Shown: positions 7,653-15,894, counted from the stretch's first letter. The stretch: DNA of 64,000 nt from Alteribacter aurantiacus DSM 18675 (GCF_000429705.1 NZ_KE386941.1:1550001-1614000), one strand, 5' to 3'. The notes: generated from the letters alone by a model not told the origin. A program made the numbers and translations.

Positions 7653-9413
7653 ATGCATCGCAACCTAAGATCCTTTATGGATCAGTTAAAAAAAGAAAAC
7701 GATCTCGTTGAAATTCAGGCGGAGGTCGATCCTTATCTAGAAATTCCTGAGATTCATCGGCGTGTGATCGATGAACAAGGACCTGCTCTTTTATTTACAA
7801 ACGTAAAAGGAAGCAATACCCCTGTCGTTACAAATCTGTTCGGAACCGTTAATCGAGTAGATATGGCTTTTGGCACAAAGCCTGAAGCATTCGTAAAACA
7901 AGCTGTTGGTGCGTTGGACAAGCTTATGCCTCCAACACTTGGCTCGTTGTGGAATGAAAAAAACCTGTTTACCGATGTTCTTAAAATGGGAACTAAAGGG
8001 GTTAGTCAATCAAAAGCCCCTGTTATGGAGCACCATACGACAGATGTGAATATGAAAGAGCTGCCTGCCTTGACTGGATGGCACCATGACAGTAACCCGT
8101 TCGTTACTCTCCCCCTAGTTTATACGGAGCATCCTGACCATAACGAACATAATCTTGGTATGTACCGCATTGAGATTAAGGAAGCTAAGAAGACCGGTAT
8201 GCATTGGCAAATTCATAAAGGTGGAGGCTTCCATCATAGTGTAGCCGAGCAAAAGAACCAGGCTTTGCCTGTCTCCCTCTTTGTAGGAGGACCACCGGCA
8301 CTTATCGTTTCAGCCATCGCGCCACTACCTGAGGCTGTACCTGAACTTATGTTTTCTTCCTTACTCATGGGTGAAAAGTTGAATGTAGTCAACGTGGACA
8401 ACCATCCGCATCCGATTATTGCTGAAGCGGAATTTGCTTTTGCTGGTGAAGTCCCTCCTCATGTAAGAGAGCCTGAAGGACCATTTGGTGACCATTATGG
8501 CTATTACTCCTTGGAACATGATTTCCCAGTTTTTAATGTGAAGCAAATGTGGAAACGAAAAGACGCTATTTATCCAGCAACAGTAGTAGGTAAGCCGAGA
8601 CAAGAAGACTACTTTATCGGGGAATACTTACAGCGCCTCATGAGTCCGATCTTCCCTGTTGTTATGAACGGGGTTAAAGATCTATGGACTTACGGAGAAA
8701 CTGGGTTCCATTCCTTGGCAGGCGCTGTTGTTCGTGAGAGCTATTATAAAGAAGGCCTGGCTCACGCTTTAAGAATCATGGGTGAAGGGCAACTCACACT
8801 AACCAAGTTTTTGATGGTTACAAATAAACCGGTAGACCTTTCAAATTTCTCGGAATTATTGGAAGGAGTATTGGAACGATTCCAACCGGAGCGAGATCTT
8901 CTCATTTTAAATGACACGTCTATGGATACCCTTGACTACACCGGACGCAAATTCAATGTGGGAAGTAAAGCTATAATGACAGGTCTCGGCGAACCGATTC
9001 GCGAACTTTCCCACACATACGAAGGAGGTACCATTCCTGGTGCCAAAGACGTGAAACCATACTGCGGAGGGTGCCTTGTTGTTAGCGGACCAACTTTTGA
9101 ACAAGACCCGGAATTTGGAGAAGCATTAGTGAAGCACGCACAAAGTCAGCTAGGTGATTGGCAACTTGTATTCCTAGTAGATGACACGAATATCGTTGAG
9201 TCACAGCAGCAAATGCTCTGGACTACCTTCACTAGGTTTGATCCTTCGTACGATTTGTATGCAGACCGCGACATTGTAAGAAACAATATTCGTTATAAAG
9301 GACCTGTTGTCATTGACGCAAGAATGAAACCATTTTACCCTGACGAGGTCGAAACAAGAGAAGACATCGATCAACTCGTGACTGATCGTTGGAAGGAATA
9401 CTTCCCTAAATAA
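7653..9413 (+). CDS. UbiD family decarboxylase
   Basis: A 586-residue UbiD-type protein, a prenylated-FMN-dependent decarboxylase acting on aromatic or unsaturated acids (relatives are Bacillus BsdC/YclC and menaquinone or ubiquinone pathway enzymes). The active-site stretch EPEGPFGDHYGYYSLE lies near residue 275 and an Arg-rich GMYRIEI beta strand near 170. A GAGGTGG site lies 8 bases before ATG 7653, preferred over the in-frame GTG at 7641. No UbiX partner, which would make the cofactor, lies nearby, so it must be encoded elsewhere. Substrate cannot be told from sequence. Confidence 0.9.
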   Translation: MHRNLRSFMDQLKKENDLVEIQAEVDPYLEIPEIHRRVIDEQGPALLFTNVKGSNTPVVTNLFGTVNRVDMAFGTKPEAFVKQAVGALDKLMPPTLGSLWNEKNLFTDVLKMGTKGVSQSKAPVMEHHTTDVNMKELPALTGWHHDSNPFVTLPLVYTEHPDHNEHNLGMYRIEIKEAKKTGMHWQIHKGGGFHHSVAEQKNQALPVSLFVGGPPALIVSAIAPLPEAVPELMFSSLLMGEKLNVVNVDNHPHPIIAEAEFAFAGEVPPHVREPEGPFGDHYGYYSLEHDFPVFNVKQMWKRKDAIYPATVVGKPRQEDYFIGEYLQRLMSPIFPVVMNGVKDLWTYGETGFHSLAGAVVRESYYKEGLAHALRIMGEGQLTLTKFLMVTNKPVDLSNFSELLEGVLERFQPERDLLILNDTSMDTLDYTGRKFNVGSKAIMTGLGEPIRELSHTYEGGTIPGAKDVKPYCGGCLVVSGPTFEQDPEFGEALVKHAQSQLGDWQLVFLVDDTNIVESQQQMLWTTFTRFDPSYDLYADRDIVRNNIRYKGPVVIDARMKPFYPDEVETREDIDQLVTDRWKEYFPK

Positions 9414-9418
9414 CCTTA

Positions 9419-9450
9419 AGCGCCGGCCCTCAATGAACCGGCGCTTTCTT
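9419..9450 (+). terminator. Terminator after the ubiD-family gene
   Basis: Perfect 8-base stem AGCGCCGG / CCGGCGCT with an 11-base loop, followed by TTCTTTCT, five bases after the stop codon. Confidence 0.9.
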
Positions 9451-9513
9451 TCTCTTGTAAGAAATAGACATTTTTTAACGAAATCCGTCATACATTTACT
9501 ATAGTGACCATTC

Positions 9514-10584
9514 TTGTGTAAAGGAGTGACTTTCATAAAAGAGAAAATCAATTTGCTCACGCGAGAGTTGGACTCCCTCTTAAATAAGCTTTATGAACAT
9601 AGTAAAACGTCACTACCGGCAAACGAAAGGTTGATTGTTAAAAATACAGCTCTATTTTTATTCGAAAAAACAAGAACCCTTTTATCCATAAAGGGGATAC
9701 TTGCGGCGTTAATCGTGCTCGTTCCTGGCTCTATTCTATCCATGACTACAACGGTTTTCGAACCTGTTCGGCACCTCCCCCTAGGAACGTTGCTTGTCGT
9801 TGTTTTATCAATACTGCTCCCACTCTACCTCTTGACTCGAAAGATCGTCATGTTTGAAATGACGAAAATAGACAGTCCTTTTTTTCACATCAGCCTATTT
9901 GAAAAGCTCCGCCCCGTGGAATATCGAGCACTCATTCCGTTGGCTACGCAGAAGGATTTTATCAACTCTTTACGAGACGATCTCGTTGCCTTGATCGATA
10001 CGCCCCACCGATATGATGCTCTTCTAGATGAAAAGAATAAAGCCATTCGAAAGCTCATTGTTCAGCTCGATTCAACAGAGGAAAAAGTGGTGTTAATTAA
10101 AGAAAAATATGACGTCCTTCTCCAATTTCTATTTCAACTTAAAAGAAAGCTGAACCTATTAGTAAACGACCGTTTCTCTCTGGACAGCATAAACTTCGGC
10201 ACGAATTACTCTCTTTATAAAGTTACAAAGGACGGTCTTACATTCATTGATTCATACGGTGTAAACAAAGCAGAGCTGAGTGAAACGATTTGCTTCACTC
10301 AATCGGACCACCCATTGGTTCAAGCAATGTGCTACTCCTATCATACCCCTTTGATTACCGACCACCTTGTAAGCTGGAAACGAACTCTTCAAGATCATTC
10401 TGAATGGGTTTTATCCCTTCACCTGGATGAATCAAACCGGAACCGTTTTCTTCAGACCCATGTTGCAAAATTAAACCTGACCATCACACAAGAGCTTCTA
10501 TGGATTTGTTGCGAGCTTGTCAATAAGTTTAAGAACAAAAGCACCACAATCACGAGCGACAAGCATTTCAGGCCCTCAGATTGA
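9514..10584 (+). CDS. Membrane protein with cytoplasmic sensor-like C-terminal domain, unknown function
   Basis: Not recognised. Two hydrophobic segments (roughly residues 60-80 and 88-108, including GILAALIVLVPGSILSM and GTLLVVVLSILLPLYLL) are followed by a coiled-coil-rich stretch (about 165-220) and a mixed alpha/beta C-terminal domain that could be GAF-like (YSLYKVTKDGLTFIDSYGV...). This suggests a membrane-anchored sensor with no visible output domain. The start is unclear: the only good ribosome site (AAAGGAG) is 8 bases before an ATA codon at 9535, while the in-frame TTG 9514 and GTG 9526 have none. The downstream TTG 9553 is another option. Confidence 0.75.
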   Translation: MCKGVTFIKEKINLLTRELDSLLNKLYEHSKTSLPANERLIVKNTALFLFEKTRTLLSIKGILAALIVLVPGSILSMTTTVFEPVRHLPLGTLLVVVLSILLPLYLLTRKIVMFEMTKIDSPFFHISLFEKLRPVEYRALIPLATQKDFINSLRDDLVALIDTPHRYDALLDEKNKAIRKLIVQLDSTEEKVVLIKEKYDVLLQFLFQLKRKLNLLVNDRFSLDSINFGTNYSLYKVTKDGLTFIDSYGVNKAELSETICFTQSDHPLVQAMCYSYHTPLITDHLVSWKRTLQDHSEWVLSLHLDESNRNRFLQTHVAKLNLTITQELLWICCELVNKFKNKSTTITSDKHFRPSD

Positions 10585-10679
10585 AGCTGCTCTATGGCTT
10601 CGTCTGATGGAATGAAATGACCTCGAGCACGTAGGTCCTGGAGCTGGACCCTGAAGAGCTTTTCCCATTTCCTGGACAA

Positions 10680-10725
10680 AAAAAGGATGATCAAAGGTTC
10701 GTAATCACCTTCCATCATCCTTTTT
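10680..10725. terminator. Bidirectional terminator between convergent genes
   Basis: AAAAAGGATGAT and ATCATCCTTTTT form a 12-base stem around a 22-base loop; both strands end in runs of T. Confidence 0.75.
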
Positions 10726-10924
10726 ATTTATCCAGCGCCTCTTTTGCTTCTTCTTTTGCTTTTTCATTGTCCTTTTGAAGATCATTAATCATAGCATCCA
10801 GCAATTGTGATGACTCCGCTTCTCCCACAGCTATTCCCTCCAGTACGATAGTGGTTGTCCATTTCAGTGTATCCTGTTCTTTTTCACTATATACTAGACC
10901 GTTAAGAAGTGTGCTTTCACTCAA
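10724..10924 (-). CDS. Small acidic protein, hypothetical
   Basis: A 66-residue protein starting at a TTG that overlaps the last bases of the Nudix gene (ATTGAGTGA), so probably co-translated with it. The C-terminal third (DLQKDNEKAKEEAKEALDK) is a charged helix. Function unknown. The overlap and the terminator right after its stop support it being real. Confidence 0.6.
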   Translation of the reverse strand: MSESTLLNGLVYSEKEQDTLKWTTTIVLEGIAVGEAESSQLLDAMINDLQKDNEKAKEEAKEALDK

Positions 10925-11348
10925 TCACGTTTAAAATCCCTTCAGGTACAACGTTAAATGTTTTTGATTTCGCCTCATCGATCGTTATCCAGAGTAAGGT
11001 GAACACCTCACCATTACTTTCTACACCTTCAAAAGAGGCCTTCTCATAAAAGGATTTGTCAATAAACCGTGCATCAAAGACTTGAACAAGTTCATGTCCG
11101 ATTGTGCCATTAAACGTAAATATATTCTCTATTGTGCCAACATACGTAATGTCCTCTATTAAAGCACCTATTTCTTCTTGAACCTCTCGTTCAATGGCAA
11201 CACGACCTTCCTCTCCAAACTCAACTCCTCCACCAATGGGACGATAAAAAAACTCGTCTTTTTTGGGATCGTATCCTTTTGCCACCAATATGGAACCGTT
11301 ATATGAAAAGAGACAAATGGCTTTTACTCTTATCAGTTTTTCTTTCAT
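10917..11348 (-). CDS. Nudix hydrolase
   Basis: A 143-residue Nudix protein hydrolysing a nucleoside diphosphate linked to some other group. The Nudix box is complete: G-V-E-F-G-E then AIEREVQEEIGA (residues about 40-62), with the glutamates that bind the metal. A GGCGG ribosome site precedes the ATG. It lies downstream of a PfpI-family gene on the same strand and overlaps a small unknown protein; substrate unknown. Confidence 0.9.
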   Translation of the reverse strand: MKEKLIRVKAICLFSYNGSILVAKGYDPKKDEFFYRPIGGGVEFGEEGRVAIEREVQEEIGALIEDITYVGTIENIFTFNGTIGHELVQVFDARFIDKSFYEKASFEGVESNGEVFTLLWITIDEAKSKTFNVVPEGILNVIE

Positions 11349-11367
11349 TCATTAACCGCCTTTCTCA

Positions 11368-11958
11368 TCACAGGTTGATGTCATATTCCATTTCTTTGGC
11401 GGTCTTCCTTGCAATCTCTGCACCCAAAAGACGTTTAACCAAATGAAAGCTCATATCGATTCCAGCAGAAATACCGGCAGCCGTGATGACACTACCTTCG
11501 TCAACAAATTTCACTCCGGTTTTAACAGTCAAATTTGGGAATTGAAGCCCCATCCTTTCGGCACTTTCCCAATGGGTCGTCGCTGATTTACCATTTAAAA
11601 GACCTGCTTTAGCAAGTAAAAATGAGCCTGTACACACGCTTACAACAAGCTCGACTTTTTCACTTTGAGCTTTAATCCATTTAATCATTTGCTCGTTAGA
11701 CTCAATATCTCGTGTGCCATAGCCTCCAGGAACAATCAAGATGTCAAGGGGCGGGGCATGTTTCATATCGAAATCGGACAAAACCCGAAGGCCGTTACGT
11801 GCCTGGATTTGCCCGCCCTTCTCAGAAATGGTATGTACACAAAAGGGCTGTTGACCATGGTCATCCACCGTTACAGAAAACACCTCGAATGGTCCTGCAA
11901 AATCAAGCACTTCCACTTCATCGAACAAAAAGATCCCTACGCTCCACTCTTTTGTCAT
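11368..11958 (-). CDS. DJ-1/PfpI family protein
   Basis: A 196-residue class I glutamine-amidotransferase-like protein. The nucleophile-elbow cysteine is in VVSVCTGSFLLAKAGLL near residue 105, followed by the conserved ATTHWESAERMG histidine motif and an acidic residue in FAGPFEVF, the pattern seen in isonitrile hydratase and the amidase domain of some regulators, but here there is no HTH domain. ATG 11958 lies 8 bases after AAAGGAG and is preferred over the GTG at 11967. Function may be stress-related or an uncharacterised hydratase. Confidence 0.88.
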   Translation of the reverse strand: MTKEWSVGIFLFDEVEVLDFAGPFEVFSVTVDDHGQQPFCVHTISEKGGQIQARNGLRVLSDFDMKHAPPLDILIVPGGYGTRDIESNEQMIKWIKAQSEKVELVVSVCTGSFLLAKAGLLNGKSATTHWESAERMGLQFPNLTVKTGVKFVDEGSVITAAGISAGIDMSFHLVKRLLGAEIARKTAKEMEYDINL

Positions 11959-11978
11959 CCCTTCCACTCCTTTTCTTG

Positions 11979-12515
11979 TTAGTCGATCACGAGACGGCCG
12001 GAATCCATAAATGTTTCAACCAAACCGTCAAGATGACTCTCCACTTCTTGCGTCCACTTAGACACATCATCTGCTTCAGAAATACTTCCAAAATGCTTTG
12101 ACACATAAGCTTGGACGTAACTCTCCGTAGTATGGTAGCTCTCGTTCCACATGGAAAAATAAGTGACAGGAGTCATACCGAGCTTCTCTCCTTGTTCTTC
12201 ATAAAAAGAACGCTCAACGATATTGCCATACATCTCTTGTTGGGTTTCACCAGGAAACGTAGACTTCATCCGCACCGTTATTTCTTCAGATGTAATTGTA
12301 ATCCCATCTTCTTTGGCTTGAGTGACCGTCACTTCCTCTTTTAAGAAGGTTTGTTTGTTTTCTTCACTTATTTGGTACCGAATCATGACATCTTTGTAGG
12401 TAATTGCCTCACCGTCTAACTTAGCAAACATTTGGGAATAATCCATTTGCTGGTTGGTACAACCTATTAAGAGGATCATTAGTGCCATCACAGGTATAAG
12501 CTTGTATAACCTCAT
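11979..12515 (-). CDS. Predicted lipoprotein, PrsA/SurA-like N-terminal region
   Basis: A 178-residue protein with a lipoprotein signal peptide: positive start MRLYKL, hydrophobic core and lipobox LLIGC near residue 19. The body (AKLDGEAITYKDVMIRYQ..., then helices to GSISEADDVSKWTQEVESHL) resembles the helical N-terminal part of SurA/PrsA-type chaperones but lacks a peptidyl-prolyl isomerase domain. The ATG overlaps the end of the small membrane gene at 12512 (ATGA), so the pair is an operon. A longer in-frame start at 12584 would bury the signal peptide and was rejected. Confidence 0.8.
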   Translation of the reverse strand: MRLYKLIPVMALMILLIGCTNQQMDYSQMFAKLDGEAITYKDVMIRYQISEENKQTFLKEEVTVTQAKEDGITITSEEITVRMKSTFPGETQQEMYGNIVERSFYEEQGEKLGMTPVTYFSMWNESYHTTESYVQAYVSKHFGSISEADDVSKWTQEVESHLDGLVETFMDSGRLVID

Positions 12516-12718
12516 TCCTTTTTTTCCTTCTCTTTTACGGAAGCAAGAAAGAGAACAATCATAAGGGGTACAAACAAGTACCAATGCACAAAGGCATCCG
12601 CACCAGTTTCTCCCGTTTGCATATACTGATAAATACTATTCAACACCATTAAACCGACAAAGATGCCGATTACTACTTTAAAAGCCCACATAGGAATGGG
12701 TCTTAACAATTCTTTCAT
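12512..12718 (-). CDS. Small membrane protein with two transmembrane segments
   Basis: Sixty-eight residues with segments at about 10-29 (WAFKVVIGIFVGLMVLNSIY) and 43-60, ending in a charged KEKEKKE tail. A GGAGA site precedes the ATG, and the stop overlaps the start of the lipoprotein gene by 4 bases. Function unknown; co-expression with the lipoprotein is the only clue. Confidence 0.75.
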   Translation of the reverse strand: MKELLRPIPMWAFKVVIGIFVGLMVLNSIYQYMQTGETGADAFVHWYLFVPLMIVLFLASVKEKEKKE

Positions 12719-12836
12719 TCGCCATGCTCTCCTTTATTTCATCTCTCTCATTAGTTTAGCATAATCATATATGTACAAGCATGGACAAAGGGACAAGCGA
12801 ACCTTTACGGCATGCATATACTAGAAGAAATAGATG

Positions 12837-12866
12837 TTGACATGGACCAGGATTTCTCCGTATAAT
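12837..12866 (+). promoter_or_regulatory. Strong sigma-A promoter for the HD-domain gene
   Basis: TTGACA (12837-12842) and TATAAT (12861-12866), both perfect consensus hexamers, are separated by 18 bases. The start codon at 12954 follows GGAGG. Confidence 0.85.
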
Positions 12867-12953
12867 CTATAACAATATACTTCTTTATGGAAGCAATAAA
12901 GGTTTCACATTTTGTGGACCGTGATAAATAAAAGATAAAGGAGGTTTTTGGTT

Positions 12954-13499
12954 ATGACTCGAGTAACGTTACTTGATATTTTAAACCATGACATTACACA
13001 AAAATTCGTTAAACGATCCGGACTTGCCCATGCTGTCGCAACCGCCGAGTATGCTTTCAAATTGTCAAAAGTGCACGGTGTCAATCCCGATTTAGCCGTC
13101 AAGGCTGCATTCTTGCATGACATCGGTCATTATACGTGGTACCGTAACGGAAAATGGGATTATTCTTTGTATAAAGAAAATGACATTCATGCCATTAAAG
13201 GAGCCGAAAGAGCCCACAAGTTGCTTATTCGCCTCGGTGAGCATCCCGTAAATGCAAAAAAGATCGCCTTAGCAGTCCTTTTGCACACGGATTCTTATTT
13301 ACCGGACGGTGAATTAACCCTTGATCCTCTTCAACATGTTGTCGCACTCGCAGATAAATGTGACGAAGAACCAGGTGGTAACCACCACTATAAAACAATA
13401 TCCGATAACGATGCCGAAGTGCGCCTTAGCAAACTCGACAAGCAAGTGGAGAAGGCCCTTGAAGCAGATACGAATGCTCAATCAGCCTCAGTGTCCTGA
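12954..13499 (+). CDS. HD-domain phosphohydrolase
   Basis: A 181-residue metal-dependent HD superfamily protein. The motif is distributed as GLAHAVATAEYA (first His, near 25), AFLHDIGH (HD pair, near 57), HAIKGAERAH, LLHTDSY and a late Asp in VALADKCDEE. Such proteins usually hydrolyse nucleotides or phosphomonoesters; no substrate is suggested here. ATG 12954 is 9 bases after AAAGGAGG and is preferred over the TTG at 12948. A consensus promoter and a terminator overlapping the last codons make this a single-gene unit. Confidence 0.87.
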   Translation: MTRVTLLDILNHDITQKFVKRSGLAHAVATAEYAFKLSKVHGVNPDLAVKAAFLHDIGHYTWYRNGKWDYSLYKENDIHAIKGAERAHKLLIRLGEHPVNAKKIALAVLLHTDSYLPDGELTLDPLQHVVALADKCDEEPGGNHHYKTISDNDAEVRLSKLDKQVEKALEADTNAQSASVS

Positions 13500-13520
13500 T
13501 TGGGCATTTCATTTTTGCAG
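13473..13520 (+). terminator. Terminator overlapping the end of the HD-domain gene
   Basis: AATGCTCAATCAG / CTGATTGGGCATT is a 13-base stem (one G-T pair) spanning the stop codon, followed by TCATTTTT. Confidence 0.85.
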
Positions 13521-13585
13521 ACAAAAAATACCGTTGACGACCCTTGAGGTTCGTGATACATTTTGTTTAAGAGAACATTCCTTTG

Positions 13586-13714
13586 TAAAAAGGGGAGTAG
13601 CGACCGGGAAACCGGTTAGCGAGTCGTCACTTCAGTGCTTTTTAAGCACTCGGTTCGCTAAGCTTGCTGGCTTTCTATGAAACATTGAAAGTAGCCTGTA
13701 CGCAAGACCTTTTT
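13586..13714 (+). ncRNA. yybP-ykoY family Mn2+ riboswitch aptamer
   Basis: The signature elements of this family appear in order: AAAGGGGAGTAGCG (13588-), the short ACCGG-GAAA-CCGGT hairpin, TTAGCGA pairing with TCGCTAA (13616-13622 / 13655-13661), GTCGTCA (13623-13629), an AGTGCTT hairpin, CTGGCTTTC, and finally GCAAGACCTTT. The outer helix pairs AAAAAGG (13587-13593) with CCTTTTT (13708-13714). The family is known to bind Mn2+ and usually turns on efflux genes. Here it precedes a cation exchanger gene. I recognised it by motif; a covariance search would confirm. Confidence 0.93.
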
Positions 13715-13770
13715 ATGAAATGAACGTCTGATTTTTTTCAGGCTTGATTTCATAAGAAGGTCTGTTTTTA
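13705..13770 (+). terminator. Riboswitch-controlled transcription terminator
   Basis: AGACCTTTTTATGAAAT (13705-13721) pairs with ATTTCATAAGAAGGTCT (13747-13763), 17 pairs with one G-U, followed by a T-rich run. Its left arm includes the 3' strand of the aptamer's closing helix, so ligand-bound aptamer and terminator cannot coexist. This gives an on-switch: more Mn2+, less termination. Confidence 0.88.
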
Positions 13771-13814
13771 TTTTATCGGGGCTTGTCCCCCGAAAATAAA
13801 AGGAGAATGTCCGC

Positions 13815-14813
13815 ATGTTTCCATTCATCTTGTTTTTTTTAGCCGCAGCAATAACCGTCATCGCTGCCGTTCGCTTATCGACTTACGCTGATGTCATTAG
13901 TGAAAAGACATCCTTAGGAGGAATGATGGTTGGCACGCTCTTACTTGCCGGCGCTACATCCCTCCCGGAAGTTACGACGAGTGCAACAGCTGTATTTGTA
14001 GGAAGTCCTGATATTGCTGTTGGAAACGTACTCGGTAGTAACTTGTTCAACCTGATGATTCTCGCAAGCTTCGATATTATGTATCGCAAAAAAAGACTTC
14101 TTGGAAATATCCATGCCGGACATCAAATGAGTGGATTTGTAAGCCTTGGTTTGACCGCTCTTGTCATGATTATGATTTTGGCACCTACAGGAGTGACCAT
14201 CCTCGGTGTCGGGCTCGAAATGTATTTGATGGTTCTGTTTTATGTGTATAGTCTACGCAAAATGAATGAACAGGAAAAAGCCGTACCTGAAATTGCTGCA
14301 GCAAATGAAGAAGGCGAAGCCGCTCTTCAAAGAACCACCAACCATATTCCGTTAAAAACCGCCAAAATTGGTTTTGTAATAAGTGCATTAGTCATCTTTG
14401 TTGCCGGGTCATTGTTAACCATTGCCGGTGATCAAATCGCAACCATTACCGGACTAGAAGCAAGCTTTGTTGGTAGCTTCTTTATTGCAGCAGCTACATC
14501 CTTACCTGAAGTCGTAACGGTTATGGTGGCCCTTCAATTAGCCAATTATAATTTAGCTGTCGGAAATATTCTCGGAAGTAACGTATTCAACATGATGATT
14601 CTCGTTGTATCGGACGTCCTGTTCCGCTCAGGAGCGATTTTAGGCTCTGTAAGTCCCGTTCTCGCTTTAACGGCGTTCTTTGCCATCGTTTTAAATTTGA
14701 TTGTTCTAGGACACATCGTCTACTTGAGGCAAAAAAGCCCAAGCCGCTTCTACATTGTACCGTCAATTGTTTTATTGATCGTTTATTTTGTAGCTAGTAT
14801 CATGATGTTCTAA
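13815..14813 (+). CDS. CaCA-family cation (Na+/Ca2+-type) exchanger, probable Mn2+/Ca2+ exporter
   Basis: A 332-residue, roughly ten-segment membrane protein with the two inverted alpha repeats of the cation/Ca2+ exchanger superfamily: GTLLLAGATSLPEVTTS (about 36-52) with VGNVLGSNLFN, and FFIAAATSLPEVVTV (about 222-236) with VGNILGSNVFN. An acidic, non-conserved loop (NEQEKAVPEIAAANEEGEAA) lies in the middle. The gene follows AGGAG at 13801 and sits behind a Mn2+ riboswitch, so export of Mn2+ (or Ca2+ and Mn2+) under metal excess is a better guess than generic calcium exchange. Transport direction and ion are inference. Confidence 0.92.
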   Translation: MFPFILFFLAAAITVIAAVRLSTYADVISEKTSLGGMMVGTLLLAGATSLPEVTTSATAVFVGSPDIAVGNVLGSNLFNLMILASFDIMYRKKRLLGNIHAGHQMSGFVSLGLTALVMIMILAPTGVTILGVGLEMYLMVLFYVYSLRKMNEQEKAVPEIAAANEEGEAALQRTTNHIPLKTAKIGFVISALVIFVAGSLLTIAGDQIATITGLEASFVGSFFIAAATSLPEVVTVMVALQLANYNLAVGNILGSNVFNMMILVVSDVLFRSGAILGSVSPVLALTAFFAIVLNLIVLGHIVYLRQKSPSRFYIVPSIVLLIVYFVASIMMF

Positions 14814-14892
14814 GAAAAAACGCTCGAGCTTGATGAAGAGATTCTACCCGTAACTTGTTTTTGATGATAGAAATAACATACATTCAAGGCAA

Positions 14893-14925
14893 ACAAAAAG
14901 CCCTTTTTTTAGAGGGCTTTTTGTT
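14893..14925. terminator. Bidirectional terminator after the exchanger gene
   Basis: AAAAAGCCCT / AGGGCTTTTT stem with T-rich flanks on both strands; it serves the exchanger and the convergent small membrane gene. Confidence 0.88.
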
Positions 14926-15168
14926 TTATCTCTTATATTTTTTTAAGATGGACTTTGCATGTAAAGTAACAAATACGAACCCCCAACATAACAACATGAT
15001 TAGCAAGGAATCAAAAAGGAAGTTATAATCGAGTTCCCGTATCTGTCGCTCTATTTGACCGTCTGCATCGAAGTGAACAATCGTCCATCCATTATAATCG
15101 AGTATAAAGTATGAGATACCCAAACCAAGCGCTATGCCCCAGATAAGCGATTTTGTTCGTTTGGTCAC
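14926..15168 (-). CDS. Small membrane protein, hypothetical
   Basis: Eighty residues, GTG start 6 bases after GGGAGAG. Two hydrophobic segments (about 8-24 and 51-69) flank a hydrophilic loop DADGQIERQIRELD. It lies about 27 bases downstream of the thioredoxin-like gene on the same strand, so the two are likely co-transcribed. Function unknown. Confidence 0.72.
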   Translation of the reverse strand: MTKRTKSLIWGIALGLGISYFILDYNGWTIVHFDADGQIERQIRELDYNFLFDSLLIMLLCWGFVFVTLHAKSILKKYKR

Positions 15169-15195
15169 TGACTACTCTCCCAAGTTGACGATAAT

Positions 15196-15753
15196 TTATT
15201 GACTAAAAAAAGCGTCTGCTTCCATCAAATCTGGAGTAAGCATCCCCAACACTCGTTTATGAACCTGTTTGTTTTCATCCACAAGGTAAACGGTAGGCAT
15301 TCCTACGATTTCAAATTCTTGTTTGATTGTCCCATCTCCATCAACAAAAACCGGAAGTGACTCCCATCCACTAAAGTACTCGCTCAAATTTGCATCTGGA
15401 TCTAGGTCCTTTAAATGCACACCGACAATTTGAATGTCAGTTAACCCCCCTGCTTCTTTCATTTCTTTAAGATTCGTCCAATGTTCCGAGCATACTTCAC
15501 ACCACGTTGTAAAGAAAATCACAATCGTTTTTTGTTCACCTAAAATATCATAAAGCTCCTGCTCTTCTCCATATTTGTCAGGCAAACGAAAATTAACAAT
15601 CTTATTCCCTTCATGAACCCCTTCATCCGCTGCTACCATCGCTCGTTGTGATAGTGCCCACTCATGCTGAGATTCACTAGCCCAGAATGCCCCCCCTGCT
15701 AAAAGTAAACACGTAAGTACAAGAGGCCACTGCCGAAAACGTTTAATACCCAC
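15196..15753 (-). CDS. TlpA/ResA-like membrane-anchored thiol-disulfide oxidoreductase
   Basis: A 185-residue protein with an N-terminal anchor or uncleaved signal (WPLVLTCLLLAGGAFWAS) and an extracytoplasmic thioredoxin fold. The redox pair is Cys85-x-x-Cys88 in FFTTWCEVCSEHW, and GMPTVYLVDEN provides the cis-proline. Members act in cytochrome c maturation, spore formation or general thiol reduction; no cytochrome genes lie nearby to decide. The GTG start has GGAGGG at 8 bases. Confidence 0.88.
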   Translation of the reverse strand: MGIKRFRQWPLVLTCLLLAGGAFWASESQHEWALSQRAMVAADEGVHEGNKIVNFRLPDKYGEEQELYDILGEQKTIVIFFTTWCEVCSEHWTNLKEMKEAGGLTDIQIVGVHLKDLDPDANLSEYFSGWESLPVFVDGDGTIKQEFEIVGMPTVYLVDENKQVHKRVLGMLTPDLMEADAFFSQ

Positions 15754-15825
15754 AACCGGTTCCCTCCTTCAAAAGACTTGTCTCCTTCATGGTATGTCCA
15801 ACTTCAGTTGATCATGAATAATTCC

Positions 15826-15847
15826 TAAATCGTAAAAATGTCGAATG
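15826..15847 (+). promoter_or_regulatory. Possible Zur box upstream of the His-rich gene
   Basis: TAAATCGTAA followed by AAATGTCGAAT matches the left half of the Bacillus Zur consensus (AAATCGTAATNATTACGATTT) exactly and the right half partly. It lies about 50 bases before the start codon. It is weaker than the boxes near 41230, 41262 and 41885, and is proposed because the product looks zinc-binding. Confidence 0.5.
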
Positions 15848-15894
15848 GTTAACTTATTGAAGATGGGGAAAACCAATAATAAGGAGGGATAAGA

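Noticed and set aside
10452..10718. A minus-strand frame overlapping the sensor-like gene and its terminator
   Set aside because: Crosses the terminator hairpin, has no ribosome site, and is antisense to the end of a long plus-strand gene.
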